A stretch of 40,186 nt of DNA from Deltaproteobacteria bacterium (GCA_019309565.1 JAFDFZ010000039.1:1-40186); one strand, 5' to 3'. Shown: positions 8,428 to 16,508, counted from the first letter of the stretch. Notes: a model not told the origin generated them from the letters alone. Program-made: numbers and translations.

Positions 8428-9348
8428 TCATCGATGTTTGAACCGTCTGCTTACCCGTGCGCTAAACTCCGGAACCATCAAGGTCCGGTGGGTCAGCAGC
8501 ATGGAGAAAAACGGCAGAATGCATCCGCAGCGTTCGCAATCTGCAAGCGGCCCCAACTGACACGGAATCTTAGATCGGCCCATGGGGTCGAAGCTGAAGC
8601 CGATCTTCGGAAAAGGGCAGTTTGTCGTAATTTGCGCGGCCCTGTCCGATCGCATGAGCCGATAGATGCGGGGGCTGATCCAGATGAACGCACCGTACAG
8701 TTTTCTTAAGGATTCAAGTTGAGCGATGATCCTGTCCCGCTCCTGGGGACGGAGCCAGAGGCGGTCTCCCTCCCCGCGCATGGGCGTATAGAATTCAAAC
8801 ACAATGCCTTTGACCGCCGTCCGGCTCCATTCCTCTACCATCTCCCCGATACAGGAAAAATTGAGCCGGGTCACACAGCAGGCAACGATCACCTTGAGGT
8901 CGGGTCGATTCGCGTATTCTTTGACGCGTTCATAGGTCCCCCGGGCCGCTCCGGTCATCCGGTAGTAATACGGCTCCGTGCCGTGGATGGATACGGAAAA
9001 AGTAAGATCCGGCCAGTCGGGAAGCTCGATGGTGCCGTTTGTGAAAACCACGTTGCTCTTGAAATAACGCCTCCCCTTTTCGATCAGGTCTTTGCGCAGC
9101 AGGGGTTCCCCACCAATCCAGCCGCAGATGTAGAAAGGAAATCCCTCTTTTTTGAGCGATTCAAACTTTGCCGTCCATTCTTCGGTGGACAGCTCTTCCC
9201 GGTAATTTTGCTTTATAAAATAGCAGTGACGGCACCTGAGATTGCACCGGTAGGTAACATCGATGCCGCCCAGGGACCGGGTCGGCATACCCTGCAGGCC
9301 GACCCTTAAATAATCAAACACCCGCCAGCGGTTGGGAAAATGACCCAT
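8428..9348 (-). CDS. Radical SAM protein
   Basis: The start is taken at MGHFPNRWRVF (9348), supported by GGGAG nine bases upstream; the frame is open for 30 codons more into the usp gene. The 306-residue protein carries the radical SAM cluster motif CNLRCRHCY, the GGEPLL motif and the VSIHG strand. Near the C-terminus a cluster of cysteines (CPFP, CQLGPLADCERCGC) could bind an auxiliary Fe-S cluster, SPASM-like. The substrate is unknown. Its position next to SUF genes means the cell could co-express cluster supply and a cluster-using enzyme. Confidence 0.85.
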   Translation of the reverse strand: MGHFPNRWRVFDYLRVGLQGMPTRSLGGIDVTYRCNLRCRHCYFIKQNYREELSTEEWTAKFESLKKEGFPFYICGWIGGEPLLRKDLIEKGRRYFKSNVVFTNGTIELPDWPDLTFSVSIHGTEPYYYRMTGAARGTYERVKEYANRPDLKVIVACCVTRLNFSCIGEMVEEWSRTAVKGIVFEFYTPMRGEGDRLWLRPQERDRIIAQLESLRKLYGAFIWISPRIYRLMRSDRAAQITTNCPFPKIGFSFDPMGRSKIPCQLGPLADCERCGCILPFFSMLLTHRTLMVPEFSARVSRRFKHR

Positions 9349-9403
9349 CTTCTGTCTCCCTTTTTCCGCCCGGTTCGACGTCGATCCGAAGGATTTCTTC
9401 TTT

Positions 9404-9901
9404 TCAGCCCCTGCGATACTCCGTATCCGGCGGAACACACAGTACGGGTCGGGTGATAAACCGCAACACCCGTTCCGCAGTACTGCCGAAAAACAAGGTG
9501 TCCATATCCGCAGCCCTGCCGCATCTTCCGATCACGATCAGGTCGGCCTGATATTCCAGCGCCTTTTTGTTGATCTCCATAAAGGGGACACCTTCGCACA
9601 CCAGCACCTCCACGGGTACCTCGGCTGCGGGTTCCAAGTCGAGGAATTCTTTTAATTTTGCCTTGGCCTCAAGAAAGAGGGATTTTTTGATCTGCGCTTC
9701 GGTTCCCAGTTTGTGCTGGATGCATTTATCCGTAAAACTCTTATCGATCACATGAAGCACGACAATCCGGCCCCTGTAGCCGTTTAACCACTCGCGCGCC
9801 TTGTTAAAGGCCGACCGGGAGCACTCCGAAAAATCGACGCCTACCAGCACTGTTCTCTGCTGCAGGCTCCAGGCAGTGTCGCCGGTTTCCTGTTTGCCCA
9901 T
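9404..9901 (-). CDS. Universal stress protein (UspA family)
   Basis: A 165-residue alpha/beta protein starting VLVGVDFSECS after a short leader. The nucleotide-binding pattern GRCGRAADMDTLFFGSTAERVLR fits the G-2x-G-9x-G-[ST] motif of ATP-binding Usp proteins, and the final PVLCVPP strand is typical. It sits in the middle of the sigma-54-controlled gene run, 55 bp before the radical SAM gene. Its role is presumably stress signalling or survival. Confidence 0.92.
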   Translation of the reverse strand: MGKQETGDTAWSLQQRTVLVGVDFSECSRSAFNKAREWLNGYRGRIVVLHVIDKSFTDKCIQHKLGTEAQIKKSLFLEAKAKLKEFLDLEPAAEVPVEVLVCEGVPFMEINKKALEYQADLIVIGRCGRAADMDTLFFGSTAERVLRFITRPVLCVPPDTEYRRG

Positions 9902-9985
9902 GGAAAGCCCTTTCCATATCGATTCAGTTTTATCCTCAGAGAATGAACCGTATTCCGAAAAAGTCGGCTGCCTCTCCTGTTAAGT

Positions 9986-10753
9986 CTAACATACCTTGCC
10001 GTCCTGCCTGTATTCATCCCGGCGAAGAGAAGCCAGCGCTTTTTTGGAGCGGGAGGTGGGAATTGCCTTGTTTTTCAGAAATTCGAGATGCTCGACGATC
10101 GCCGGCAGCATGAATCCTGGAAACCCTAGAACGGTTTCATGCCCGCCGATATCGGTGGCATCCCGGCACCCGTAGCATCCATAGCTGAAGTTAAGCCGAT
10201 CCTGTTTATAGGGGATGACGGTGGCATCCACGCAGGTGGCCTGAAGCACCGCAGTGGTGCTTTCGACCCGGTCGCCATCCATGGCGTGAAGGTAGGAAAG
10301 CACAATCCACATTAGCTTCTCCACCTCATCTTCCACCACCACTACATCGGGCAAATATTCGGCTCGATTCAGCGGGAATAGGTGTATCCGTTGAATCTCA
10401 CCGGGATCAAGCCGGGGCATCTCCAGGAACATCTTTTGCCCCACCTCCGCTTTGGATACGATGCCGAATCCCACAAGCCCTTTTCCGGACTGAAGGGGCG
10501 GCGGAAGCGGGCGGAAGCCGAAGGCGCTTGCCGCTGCCGGGCAGGATATGCCCACACCGTCCAGCGTCACGTTCATCCCGCCTCTGGCCTTCATCAGCGC
10601 CTGGCAATACCGATGATGTTCAAGCCGCTCTGCGCCGTTCGGATACTCGCTTCCGTCCGCAAGCAGCCGAACGCCCACGGCAGCAAAAGAAAGATTCACG
10701 ATGGATGCCATCCGATTCCCCATATCACAGACCTGTGCTTCTATTTTTTCCAT
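9986..10753 (-). CDS. DUF169 family protein
   Basis: A 255-residue soluble protein. Family-like features are the N-terminal VGVRLL strand, HHRYCQALMKA around residue 45, a central DVVVVEDEVEKLMWI, and SYGCYGCRDATDIGGHETVLGFPG with a C-x2-C pair. DUF169 (PF02596) proteins occur widely in anaerobes and their biochemical role is unknown. AAGGAG precedes the ATG by 11 bases. The final cysteine is the last residue. The gene is 84 bp upstream of usp in the same direction. Confidence 0.85.
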   Translation of the reverse strand: MEKIEAQVCDMGNRMASIVNLSFAAVGVRLLADGSEYPNGAERLEHHRYCQALMKARGGMNVTLDGVGISCPAAASAFGFRPLPPPLQSGKGLVGFGIVSKAEVGQKMFLEMPRLDPGEIQRIHLFPLNRAEYLPDVVVVEDEVEKLMWIVLSYLHAMDGDRVESTTAVLQATCVDATVIPYKQDRLNFSYGCYGCRDATDIGGHETVLGFPGFMLPAIVEHLEFLKNKAIPTSRSKKALASLRRDEYRQDGKVC

Positions 10754-10957
10754 GTTCCGCTGTTCTCCTTCATATTATCGGCCGGCGGTTCGACTTTCTC
10801 GGGTCTTCTATTTCCGCGCTTTAGACATTATCAATATGAGCTGGCTATGAACCGATCCAGCGAGCGCATTCCCCGTAGCTTGTCGTAGCGAATTGGGCTT
10901 CGCCATAGGCTACGGCACAACACGGCGCAGATCCCATTCCGCAGGGCTGCAGGGCCT
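10754..10957. other. Intergenic region with a stem-loop
   Basis: About 200 bp between the DUF169 and carboxymuconolactone decarboxylase-like genes. It holds the inverted pair CCGTAGC (10873-10879) / GCTACGG (10909-10915), which could form a REP-like or attenuating hairpin. No gene is seen. Confidence 0.4.
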
Positions 10958-11323
10958 TCAATTATCGATCAGGTATTCCATCCCCTCGGTTGCAGCGGCA
11001 AAAACCGTCGACCCCAGGGCAAATCGGGCCGTAAGGATGGCTTCCGCGATTTCCTCCCGGCTGACCCCGGATCGCTTTGCCAGCTTAATGAAGGTCTCCG
11101 TGCACATATGGCTGCTTACTGCGGCAGCCACCCCGATCATGATCAGGTGCTTGTATTTGGGTGGAATGTTGGGAAGATCCATCACGAACTTCCGGTCCTG
11201 CGCCTGCCGGGGGATCCACTCGGGAATCAGTTTCGACATCAATACCATGGGCTTCGGCTCCTCTCCCAGTCCTTGTTCCATCATTTTCAGAATCTCTTCT
11301 ATGCTCATTTTCTTTTCTTCCAT
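10958..11323 (-). CDS. Carboxymuconolactone decarboxylase/AhpD-like protein
   Basis: A 121-residue, mainly helical protein. The block DLPNIPPKYKHLIMIGVAAAVSSHMCTETFIKLAKRSGVSREEIAEAILTA (given here by its extent, residues ~48-98) matches the CMD/AhpD fold. Confidence 0.1.
   Translation of the reverse strand: MEEKKMSIEEILKMMEQGLGEEPKPMVLMSKLIPEWIPRQAQDRKFVMDLPNIPPKYKHLIMIGVAAAVSSHMCTETFIKLAKRSGVSREEIAEAILTARFALGSTVFAAATEGMEYLIDN
10958..11323 (-). CDS. Carboxymuconolactone decarboxylase / AhpD-like small helical protein
   Basis: A 121-residue helical protein. Residues ~48-100 match the CMD/AhpD fold, with KHLIMIGVAAAV, then SSHMCTETFIKLAKRSG and REEIAEAILTA. AhpD-type members use a CxxC pair at this place for peroxide or disulfide chemistry; here only one cysteine (in HMCTE) remains, so classical AhpD peroxidase activity is doubtful. 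AGGAGG lies upstream of the ATG. The gene belongs to the minus-strand run controlled from the sigma-54 element near 11990. Confidence 0.85.
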   Translation of the reverse strand: MEEKKMSIEEILKMMEQGLGEEPKPMVLMSKLIPEWIPRQAQDRKFVMDLPNIPPKYKHLIMIGVAAAVSSHMCTETFIKLAKRSGVSREEIAEAILTARFALGSTVFAAATEGMEYLIDN

Positions 11324-11435
11324 TTCAAGTTCCCTCCTTTTTTTACTTCTTCTCTATGATAACGGGTCCATCAGGTAACCATACTCAAAATAACCCCAGA
11401 GATTGCCTGGTGTCTCAATTTTTTCCATTATTGCT

Positions 11436-11918
11436 TTATGGATCATCCTGCGTGTGATACCCCGCAAGCAGATGTCGAACAAAGGTCCATCTGCTCTTCC
11501 TCTTGTCTACCCGACCAATATTCCGTCTCGCGGAAAAATCCGCCGAACCTCCCCAGCCCTCGGCATAGGCGTCCATCCTATCGCTGTGGACCGTAAAGAT
11601 TTCCTCGGCCCCCGGATGGGTAAAATGTGCTCTGGTATTTCGGATCACCTCCCAGACCGGCTCCCTCTGGTTGTCGAGCACCGTTACTGCTTTTCGAATC
11701 AGCCAGTCCTTAAAATAGGTTTCAATTCCGCCGCAGATAAGGGTGCTGACCCCAGTCTCAAAAAGTCTCCGGGCCGCCTCCAGGGCAATCTTTCCGCCGA
11801 CCTCGCAACGGAACTCCTGCAAAGTCGAGTCTCCTTGAATGTCAATGAGCAGAACAGTCGATGCGGTTCCACAATGGGGTGCGACCCGATCCCTTTACAG
11901 CGGGATGGCAATCTTCAT
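11436..11918 (-). pseudogene. NifX/NifB-type cofactor-binding domain protein with in-frame stop at codon 8
   Basis: From an ATG at 11918 the reading begins MKIAIPL, hits TAA at 11897-11895, and continues in the same frame RDRVAPHCGTASTVLLIDIQ and on to CEVGGKIALEAARRLFETG and STLICGGIETYF. These blocks fit the dinitrogenase iron-molybdenum cofactor (NifX/NafY) domain. The in-frame stop therefore interrupts an otherwise continuous gene. Restart at the TTG at 11822 would lose the first strands of the fold. The last ~50 residues do not match the family well. As first gene behind the sigma-54 promoter, its loss need not stop transcription of the genes after it. Confidence 0.65.
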
Positions 11919-11977
11919 TCCAAACCCTCTATTTACGATGGTACTCGATATTTATTCGTTTAATTAATTAAGGGGAG

Positions 11978-11993
11978 AGCAAAGGATGTGCCA
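11978..11993 (-). promoter_or_regulatory. Sigma-54 (-24/-12) promoter
   Basis: Read on the minus strand the sequence is TGGCACATCCTTTGCT, matching the sigma-54 consensus TGGCAC-N5-TTGCW at every conserved base. It lies about 60 bp upstream of the NifX-like start and 108 bp from a tandem activator site (12102-12126). It probably drives the minus-strand gene run down to sufB. Confidence 0.88.
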
Positions 11994-12090
11994 CGGTGGT
12001 GGTACGAGCAAACAAAAAAAATATCGAATAAAATTGGCATAATATACGATTTGTCAAAAGGACATGAAGGAAAAAATCGATTCCCGTTTC

Positions 12091-12126
12091 GTTTCATCGG
12101 GTGAAACCGTTTCATGAAACGTTTCA
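12091..12126. promoter_or_regulatory. Tandem activator-binding site (UAS) for a sigma-54 activator
   Basis: Two adjacent palindromes, TGAAACCGTTTCA (12102-12114) and TGAAACGTTTCA (12115-12126), plus a half site GTTTCA at 12091-12096. The same double motif recurs at 17350-17374 and 20790-20814. The spacing to the -24/-12 element suits an enhancer-binding protein. Confidence 0.7.
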
Positions 12127-12301
12127 AATTCCTGCCTTTTTGCGGTTATTTTGGTAAAAAAGCATTTTTTTTCGTCATCGGCAGCTCTTCTGTTGTCACG
12201 GAATGGGTAAGTTCCGGGTTTCATCGATTCGCCACAGGCTGAAAGTTAAGACAGGAAGAAGAACGGCTAGCTAATCCTGATGGGGTATTTTTTGACTCGA
12301 T

Positions 12302-12419
12302 TCAAGGTTCTTTGCGTGTGATTTTGAATTTATCAAAATCCCGATCATAACTATACAAAATACCCTGAGAGTCTCTTTCCAGGCAAGCAATAAGATAGCA
12401 ATCTACGATTTCTAAACTT
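12302..12419 (-). pseudogene. PIN-domain (VapC-type) toxin, C-terminal remnant
   Basis: A minus-strand frame with no start encodes about 39 residues ending in a TGA at 12302. The sequence SLEIVDCYLIACLERDSQG followed by LYSYDRDFDKFKITRKEP is a characteristic VapC/PIN C-terminus, with the conserved VDCYL Asp and the YDRDFDK Asp pair. The frame is cut at its upstream side exactly where the 30-bp tandem duplication begins. No antitoxin gene is recognisable. The remnant is likely non-functional. Confidence 0.7.
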
Positions 12420-12479
12420 ATGAAAATCGGGGACGGGCATTGATATATTATGAAAATCGGGGACGGGCATTGATATATT
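12420..12479. repeat. Perfect 30-bp tandem duplication
   Basis: The unit, starting ATGAAAATCGGGGACGGGCA, occurs at 12420-12449 and again at 12450-12479 with no mismatch. It abuts the breakpoint of the PIN-toxin remnant. The GGGGACGGGCAT core may be the footprint of a mobile or REP-like element; that is a guess. Confidence 0.85.
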
Positions 12480-12699
12480 GATAAAGTATTGCTGGCTAAA
12501 ACATATAGCGTAACATTGATAATCGTTCAAGGCATAATGTGTTGTTTTCCTGTGCCGTTGAGCGTGATTGATATTGACAAGAAAACGGTTCATATCAATA
12601 TATGAATACCCATTATATAATAAACCATCATAGGGTTACACCCCCAAGGATACGATAATCAGAGCAGATAAGGGATGACTGAGGTCATTGCACAAAAAA

Positions 12700-12759
12700 A
12701 TAACCTCCTGATAGCATAAAGGCAGGCAAATAGAAACCTTTAAGCTAAAAGGAGGTTAT
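12700..12759 (+). promoter_or_regulatory. Hairpin that can bury the transposase ribosome-binding site
   Basis: ATAACCTCCT (12700-12709) is the perfect complement of AGGAGGTTAT (12750-12759), and the latter contains the Shine-Dalgarno sequence directly before the transposase ATG at 12761. In the mRNA the two arms could pair across a 40-nt loop and block initiation. This would protect the cell from excess transposition. The pairing is seen; the control is inferred. Confidence 0.55.
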
Positions 12760-12760
12760 C

Positions 12761-14047
12761 ATGAGCAATCAAGAGGTTATCAGACGCAGAGAGTATTGTC
12801 AATTTATCAAAGAGATCCCAGGCTCTGAGCTGTACCTGGTTGTGGGGATCGACATCGGCAAAGACAGGCACCGAGCGTTTATGGGAACGGCTACGGGCAT
12901 TTGTCTTTTTCGCAAGTTGGTCTTTAGCAATGATCTTGAGGGATTTTCCCGGTTATTGAAGACAGCAGAGCAGATGAAGATTCAACATGGGTTATCGAAA
13001 GTTGTCTATGGTATGGAGCCCACGGGCAACTATCATAAGCCGCTGGGGCAGTATTTAATTCAGCGCGGGATAACCGTGGTGTTGGTTTCCGCTCAGGCAG
13101 TAAAAAACAACCGTCAGCTGTTAGATGGGCGATGGGATAAGAATGATACAAAGGATGGGGCGAACATAGCAGATTTGATTTCAAGGGGAAGATGCCAATA
13201 CTATGATCTTCCCTGCCGGGGTATCATTGAACTTCGATCGCTGCTTTCATTGCGCAGGCGTCTTAAGAAAGAAGCCCATGGCATTAAGGTGCGGATCAGG
13301 AACAATCTGGTGGCAAAGTATTTTCCGGAGCTTGACAGGTTTTACAGCGGCTGTGAGAGTGAAACGCTTCGGATCGTGCAGTGGTGTTTGGATCCGAAGA
13401 TGATTGCAGCGCTTCAGTTTGGAGAGTTTTTTCACATGGTGACCACGGGTTGCCGTGGGGTAGCCCAGAGTTTGAGGCTTCGGAAGATCTATGATCTATC
13501 CAAACAATCCGTAGGATGTCCCATGGATGCTGCAGGGGAGTATGAAGCTGATCTACTTGTTGAGAAGCTCAGAGGGGTAGGCGAGCAGATAAAGAAAACA
13601 GATGAGTTGATAGAAGAGATTTGTCTTGAATTTGATCCATACGGTTATCTTTTAACCATTTGCGGTTTTGGGCCTTATGTATCGGCCACGGTGCTTTCGG
13701 CGATAGGTGATCCGTTTCGATTTAAAAACCGCAAACAACTGTTGAAAAGCGCTGGTTTTGATCTGTGTGCGAACAGAAGTGGAAAGCGAAGTGATAAAGC
13801 GGTAGCGGTGATTTCCAAAAAAGGCAATGGGCAGCTACGCTATGCGTTGTATCAGGCGGCGAATGTGGCTGCAGCAAGAACCGATCTATTCAGGGTCTAT
13901 TTTACATCGATGCTGAAAGGAAGAGAACGGGAGCGGGGAATCAAGACCAAAATGCGGGTTAAACTGGCGGCGAAGATGCTGGTGATTGCCTGGACATTGA
14001 TGAAGAAACAGCAGCCGTTTGATCCGGCATACATAAATACCGATTAA
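12761..14047 (+). CDS. IS110-family DEDD transposase
   Basis: A 428-residue protein. The N-terminal RuvC-like DEDD domain shows D31 in VVGIDIGKDRH, E86 in YGMEPTGNY and D129/D132 in KNDTKDGANIADL. The C-terminal Tnp_20 domain contains ICGFGPYVSATVLSAIGD and SAGFDLCANRSGKRSDK, with the Ser region used for recombination. IS110 recombinases are guided by a bridge RNA encoded in a non-coding end of the element. The gene is intact, with AGGAGG well placed before the ATG. Confidence 0.93.
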   Translation: MSNQEVIRRREYCQFIKEIPGSELYLVVGIDIGKDRHRAFMGTATGICLFRKLVFSNDLEGFSRLLKTAEQMKIQHGLSKVVYGMEPTGNYHKPLGQYLIQRGITVVLVSAQAVKNNRQLLDGRWDKNDTKDGANIADLISRGRCQYYDLPCRGIIELRSLLSLRRRLKKEAHGIKVRIRNNLVAKYFPELDRFYSGCESETLRIVQWCLDPKMIAALQFGEFFHMVTTGCRGVAQSLRLRKIYDLSKQSVGCPMDAAGEYEADLLVEKLRGVGEQIKKTDELIEEICLEFDPYGYLLTICGFGPYVSATVLSAIGDPFRFKNRKQLLKSAGFDLCANRSGKRSDKAVAVISKKGNGQLRYALYQAANVAAARTDLFRVYFTSMLKGRERERGIKTKMRVKLAAKMLVIAWTLMKKQQPFDPAYINTD

Positions 14048-14267
14048 TCGATGGTTTCATCTTCGGCGAGAGAGCCCGTTTATATAGACGTTGAGGGGAA
14101 AGAACTCTGGCGGGACAATTGAGGGCCTCTCACTGAACTTAAGACTCTGGATAGGGGATGATGGGCACTGCTGGTTTAGACAGTAAGGCCGGATAATCGT
14201 AACGATCAGAGGTGATGTTCACAATAGTGGGAGAATCGCCGAATTTTTTGCCAAAAAGCTATTAGGA
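14048..14267 (+). ncRNA. Candidate bridge-RNA region of the IS110 element
   Basis: About 220 bp of non-coding sequence between the transposase stop and the right subterminal repeat. IS1111-type elements encode their bridge RNA at this side. The right part, around 14191-14213 (GGATAATCGTAACGATCAGAG), resembles sequence in the left end near 12648-12667 (GGATACGATAATCAGAGCAG), as might be expected if a guide loop matches the element's own terminus. I did not fold the RNA; this is inference from family knowledge and layout. Confidence 0.4.
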
Positions 14268-14418
14268 GGGGGTGCGGCCTTAAAATGTTATAAAGCTTAA
14301 CTTGCTGATTTTATGGCATAAAAAATTTTTGAATTTCTTACTTGACAGCATGATTATAGGATGTTCCCTTCTGGATACAAGAATATATTGACAACGGTTT
14401 CGTCATATGTCATGAAAT

Positions 14419-15594
14419 ATGACGATGAAAGAGTCAAATAAAATTATCATTGAGAGTCCACCATACATTGACCGGATCGTGAACTTAAATGATCTGCTGG
14501 GAAAAAAATCGCACTTTCTGTTCGGACCTCGCCAGACTGGAAAAACGTCTTTGATTCGCCACACTCTGGAAGGCGTGCGGGTTTACGATCTACTGGATTC
14601 ATCCGTCTACCTGGCCTTGAGTCGCAATCCGGGACGCATCGCTGAAGAAATTGCACCACGGGATCGCATCGTTGTCATCGACGAAATCCAGCGTATTCCC
14701 GAGCTGCTCAACGAAGTTCATCGTCTCATCGAAACGCGCGGCATCCGCTTTCTGCTGACCGGTTCCAGCGCCCGGAAGCTTCGCCGGGGCGGCGTGAACT
14801 TGTTGGGCGGCCGAGCACGAACCAGACATCTTCATCCGCTCACATCCAAGGAACTGGGAACCCGCTTCGATCTGCTCCGCGCGGTGAAGTGCGGATTGCT
14901 GCCTTCGATCTATTTTTCGGACGATCCCAGGGCGGACCTGCAAGCCTATGCCGGTTCATACCTGCAACAGGAAATTGTCGCCGAAGGCGCAACCCGCAAC
15001 ATTCCGGCTTTCAGCCGATTCTTGCGGACGGCCGCCTTCTGCAATGCGACCATCGTAAACTTCACCAAGGTTGCCAACGATGCCCAGGTCGCCCGGACAA
15101 CCGTATACGAGTACTTCGAAATCTTAAAGGATACGCTGATCCTGCATGAAATTCCCGCCTGGCGCAAATCAAAAAAAAGAAAGCCGCTGGCCTCATCCAA
15201 GTACTATTTTTTCGATATCGGTGTCCTCGCCGCGTTGCAGGAGCGGGATTTTCGCCCGGGCACACCCGAGTTCGGTGAGGCATTCGAATCATACCTCCTG
15301 CATGAACTCATCAGTTACAGGGACTACCAGTCCAGCGAATCTCTCAGCTACTGGCGCTCCACTTCGGGCTTTGAGGTGGATTTTATCATCGGCGACCATA
15401 CCGCCATAGAAGTGAAAGCCAAGCAGAACCTTTCATCCAGCGAACTAAAATCCCTGCAGGCGATCGCTGAAGAAAAAAAACTGAAACGATATCTGTGTGT
15501 CAGCCTAGAGCCTCGCATTCGAAAAATCGGAAAAGTCGTTGTCCTGCCGTACCAAGAGTTTCTGGATTCGCTGTGGGCGGGTGCATACACATAA
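14419..15594 (+). CDS. AAA-family ATPase with DUF4143 domain
   Basis: A 391-residue protein with an N-terminal AAA_14 ATPase: Walker A GPRQTGKTS (about 36-44), Walker B IVVIDEIQRIPE, sensor FLLTGSSARKL. The C-terminal DUF4143 domain has YYFFDIGVLAALQ, EAFESYLLHEL and a nuclease-like FEVDFIIGDHTAIEVKAKQN, which resembles a restriction-endonuclease-type D-ExK core. Such ATPases are common accessory genes of unknown role. A second ATG two codons in (MKES) is an equally good start. The gene stands alone between two insertion sequences. Confidence 0.88.
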   Translation: MTMKESNKIIIESPPYIDRIVNLNDLLGKKSHFLFGPRQTGKTSLIRHTLEGVRVYDLLDSSVYLALSRNPGRIAEEIAPRDRIVVIDEIQRIPELLNEVHRLIETRGIRFLLTGSSARKLRRGGVNLLGGRARTRHLHPLTSKELGTRFDLLRAVKCGLLPSIYFSDDPRADLQAYAGSYLQQEIVAEGATRNIPAFSRFLRTAAFCNATIVNFTKVANDAQVARTTVYEYFEILKDTLILHEIPAWRKSKKRKPLASSKYYFFDIGVLAALQERDFRPGTPEFGEAFESYLLHELISYRDYQSSESLSYWRSTSGFEVDFIIGDHTAIEVKAKQNLSSSELKSLQAIAEEKKLKRYLCVSLEPRIRKIGKVVVLPYQEFLDSLWAGAYT

Positions 15595-15640
15595 ATCGCA
15601 CCTAAATCGAGCGTTTCAAATTTAAAAAAACCATCTTGTC

Positions 15641-15692
15641 TTATTGTCCCCTTCGGGGAATGGGAGAAAAACCCTCGCCTTTAGGCGAAGAC
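15641..15692 (+). repeat. Solo IS200/IS605 left-end hairpin fragment
   Basis: Two stem-loops, TCCCCTTCGGGGA (15646-15658) and TCGCCTTTAGGCGA, stand in the same order and spacing as in the left end of the intact IS200 at 16752-16797. No transposase follows; similarity stops just after the second hairpin. It may be a decayed copy or a non-autonomous end. Confidence 0.65.
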
Positions 15693-15740
15693 TTCAGTTT
15701 AATTTCTGCTATATAGGGTACGAGGTTTCAAGGAGTCAAA

Positions 15741-15806
15741 GGGTCAAGGGTTGTGCGGATGCTTGTCTGTTTCACTTGAATCCTTAAATCCTCGAACCCT
15801 TGACCC
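15741..15806. terminator. Inverted repeat, terminator-like
   Basis: GGGTCAAGGGTT (15741-15752) and AACCCTTGACCC (15795-15806) are perfect complements with a 42-nt loop. It lies 150 bp after the DUF4143 gene. The long loop and absence of a U-run make classical termination uncertain; a decayed mobile palindrome is the alternative. Confidence 0.35.
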
Positions 15807-16172
15807 CTAAAGCTGCCAGCTTCAGCCGGTACGTAGTTTGCTCAGGAATGAATTGCAAGATTCTTTGGCAATTTTGACCAAATTGACCGGTTGAGGTCGG
15901 CTACCAGCATTCGGCCTGCATCATCACCGAAGCTTGAAACCATTCATAAAGATCCAAGTGGACACCAAAGCGGACACCAAATGGCATGTCTAAAATGTAT
16001 TCCAGCGACTCATATGCCTGTCATCGTCATTAAGATTGCCAGGACAAAAATGATTATGTAAATGAAGATCAATTTATCCACGGTAAATTCATAAGAAGGA
16101 CTCGGCGTCAGTGGCCATCTCTCCCTTCCCTATAAGAGGAAGAAAAAGGGGAAGGGAGAAGACGACCGGCAG

Positions 16173-16508
16173 CTATCCTTGTTGAACTTTTCTGGGTCCG
16201 GGTGCTGACGCAAGTACAGACCAGAACCCCGCTATGGCGACAATGATACCCGCTATAAGGTCATTTGCCATATTTCCACCGTAGCTTGACGGAAACCAAA
16301 TACCTGCAAAAATCATCCATGCGCCGACGATTGCTATGACCCACTCCTGCCAGCTTTTGTGATTCGCCCCGGCCCAAAGCCCCAGCACCAGCAGAACAAT
16401 TCCGGCAATCAGATCGTTTGCCATATTACCCGTTTTGCTTCCGGCGACAACAAAAGCGGATACAATAACCCATAGCCCCAAAATCCCATTTATCCATCCT
16501 TGCCACAT
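16173..16508 (-). CDS. SPW-repeat membrane protein
   Basis: A 111-residue protein of four predicted membrane helices built from two similar halves; each half carries NMANDLIAGI (near residues 28 and 79) and a W-x-x-W/V-G start. This fits the SPW repeat family (PF03779), whose function is unknown. AAAGGAGGTG precedes the ATG closely. It lies downstream of a candidate sigma-54 promoter, and its activator site seems to have been pushed away by an IS200 insertion. Confidence 0.85.
   Translation of the reverse strand: MWQGWINGILGLWVIVSAFVVAGSKTGNMANDLIAGIVLLVLGLWAGANHKSWQEWVIAIVGAWMIFAGIWFPSSYGGNMANDLIAGIIVAIAGFWSVLASAPGPRKVQQG

Larger units (their letters stand above)
12639..14274 (+). mobile_element. 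IS110-family element (IS1111-like layout)
   Basis: Encloses one intact transposase gene. A 7-bp subterminal inverted repeat, CACCCCC (12639-12645) and GGGGGTG (14268-14274), a long 3' non-coding end (~230 bp) and a short 5' end fit the IS1111 subgroup. The exact borders cannot be fixed because IS110 elements lack true terminal repeats and often make no target duplication. Confidence 0.65.
15595..16172. other. Intergenic region with IS200-end fragment and inverted repeat
   Basis: About 580 bp without a gene. It contains a solo copy of the IS200 left-end hairpins (15641-15692) and an inverted repeat (15741-15806). The remainder to 16172 shows nothing I can name. Confidence 0.5.

Noticed and set aside
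12351..12593. 80-codon minus-strand ORF with a repeated MPVPDFH segment
   Set aside because: It is produced by the 30-bp tandem duplication and is out of frame with the PIN remnant.
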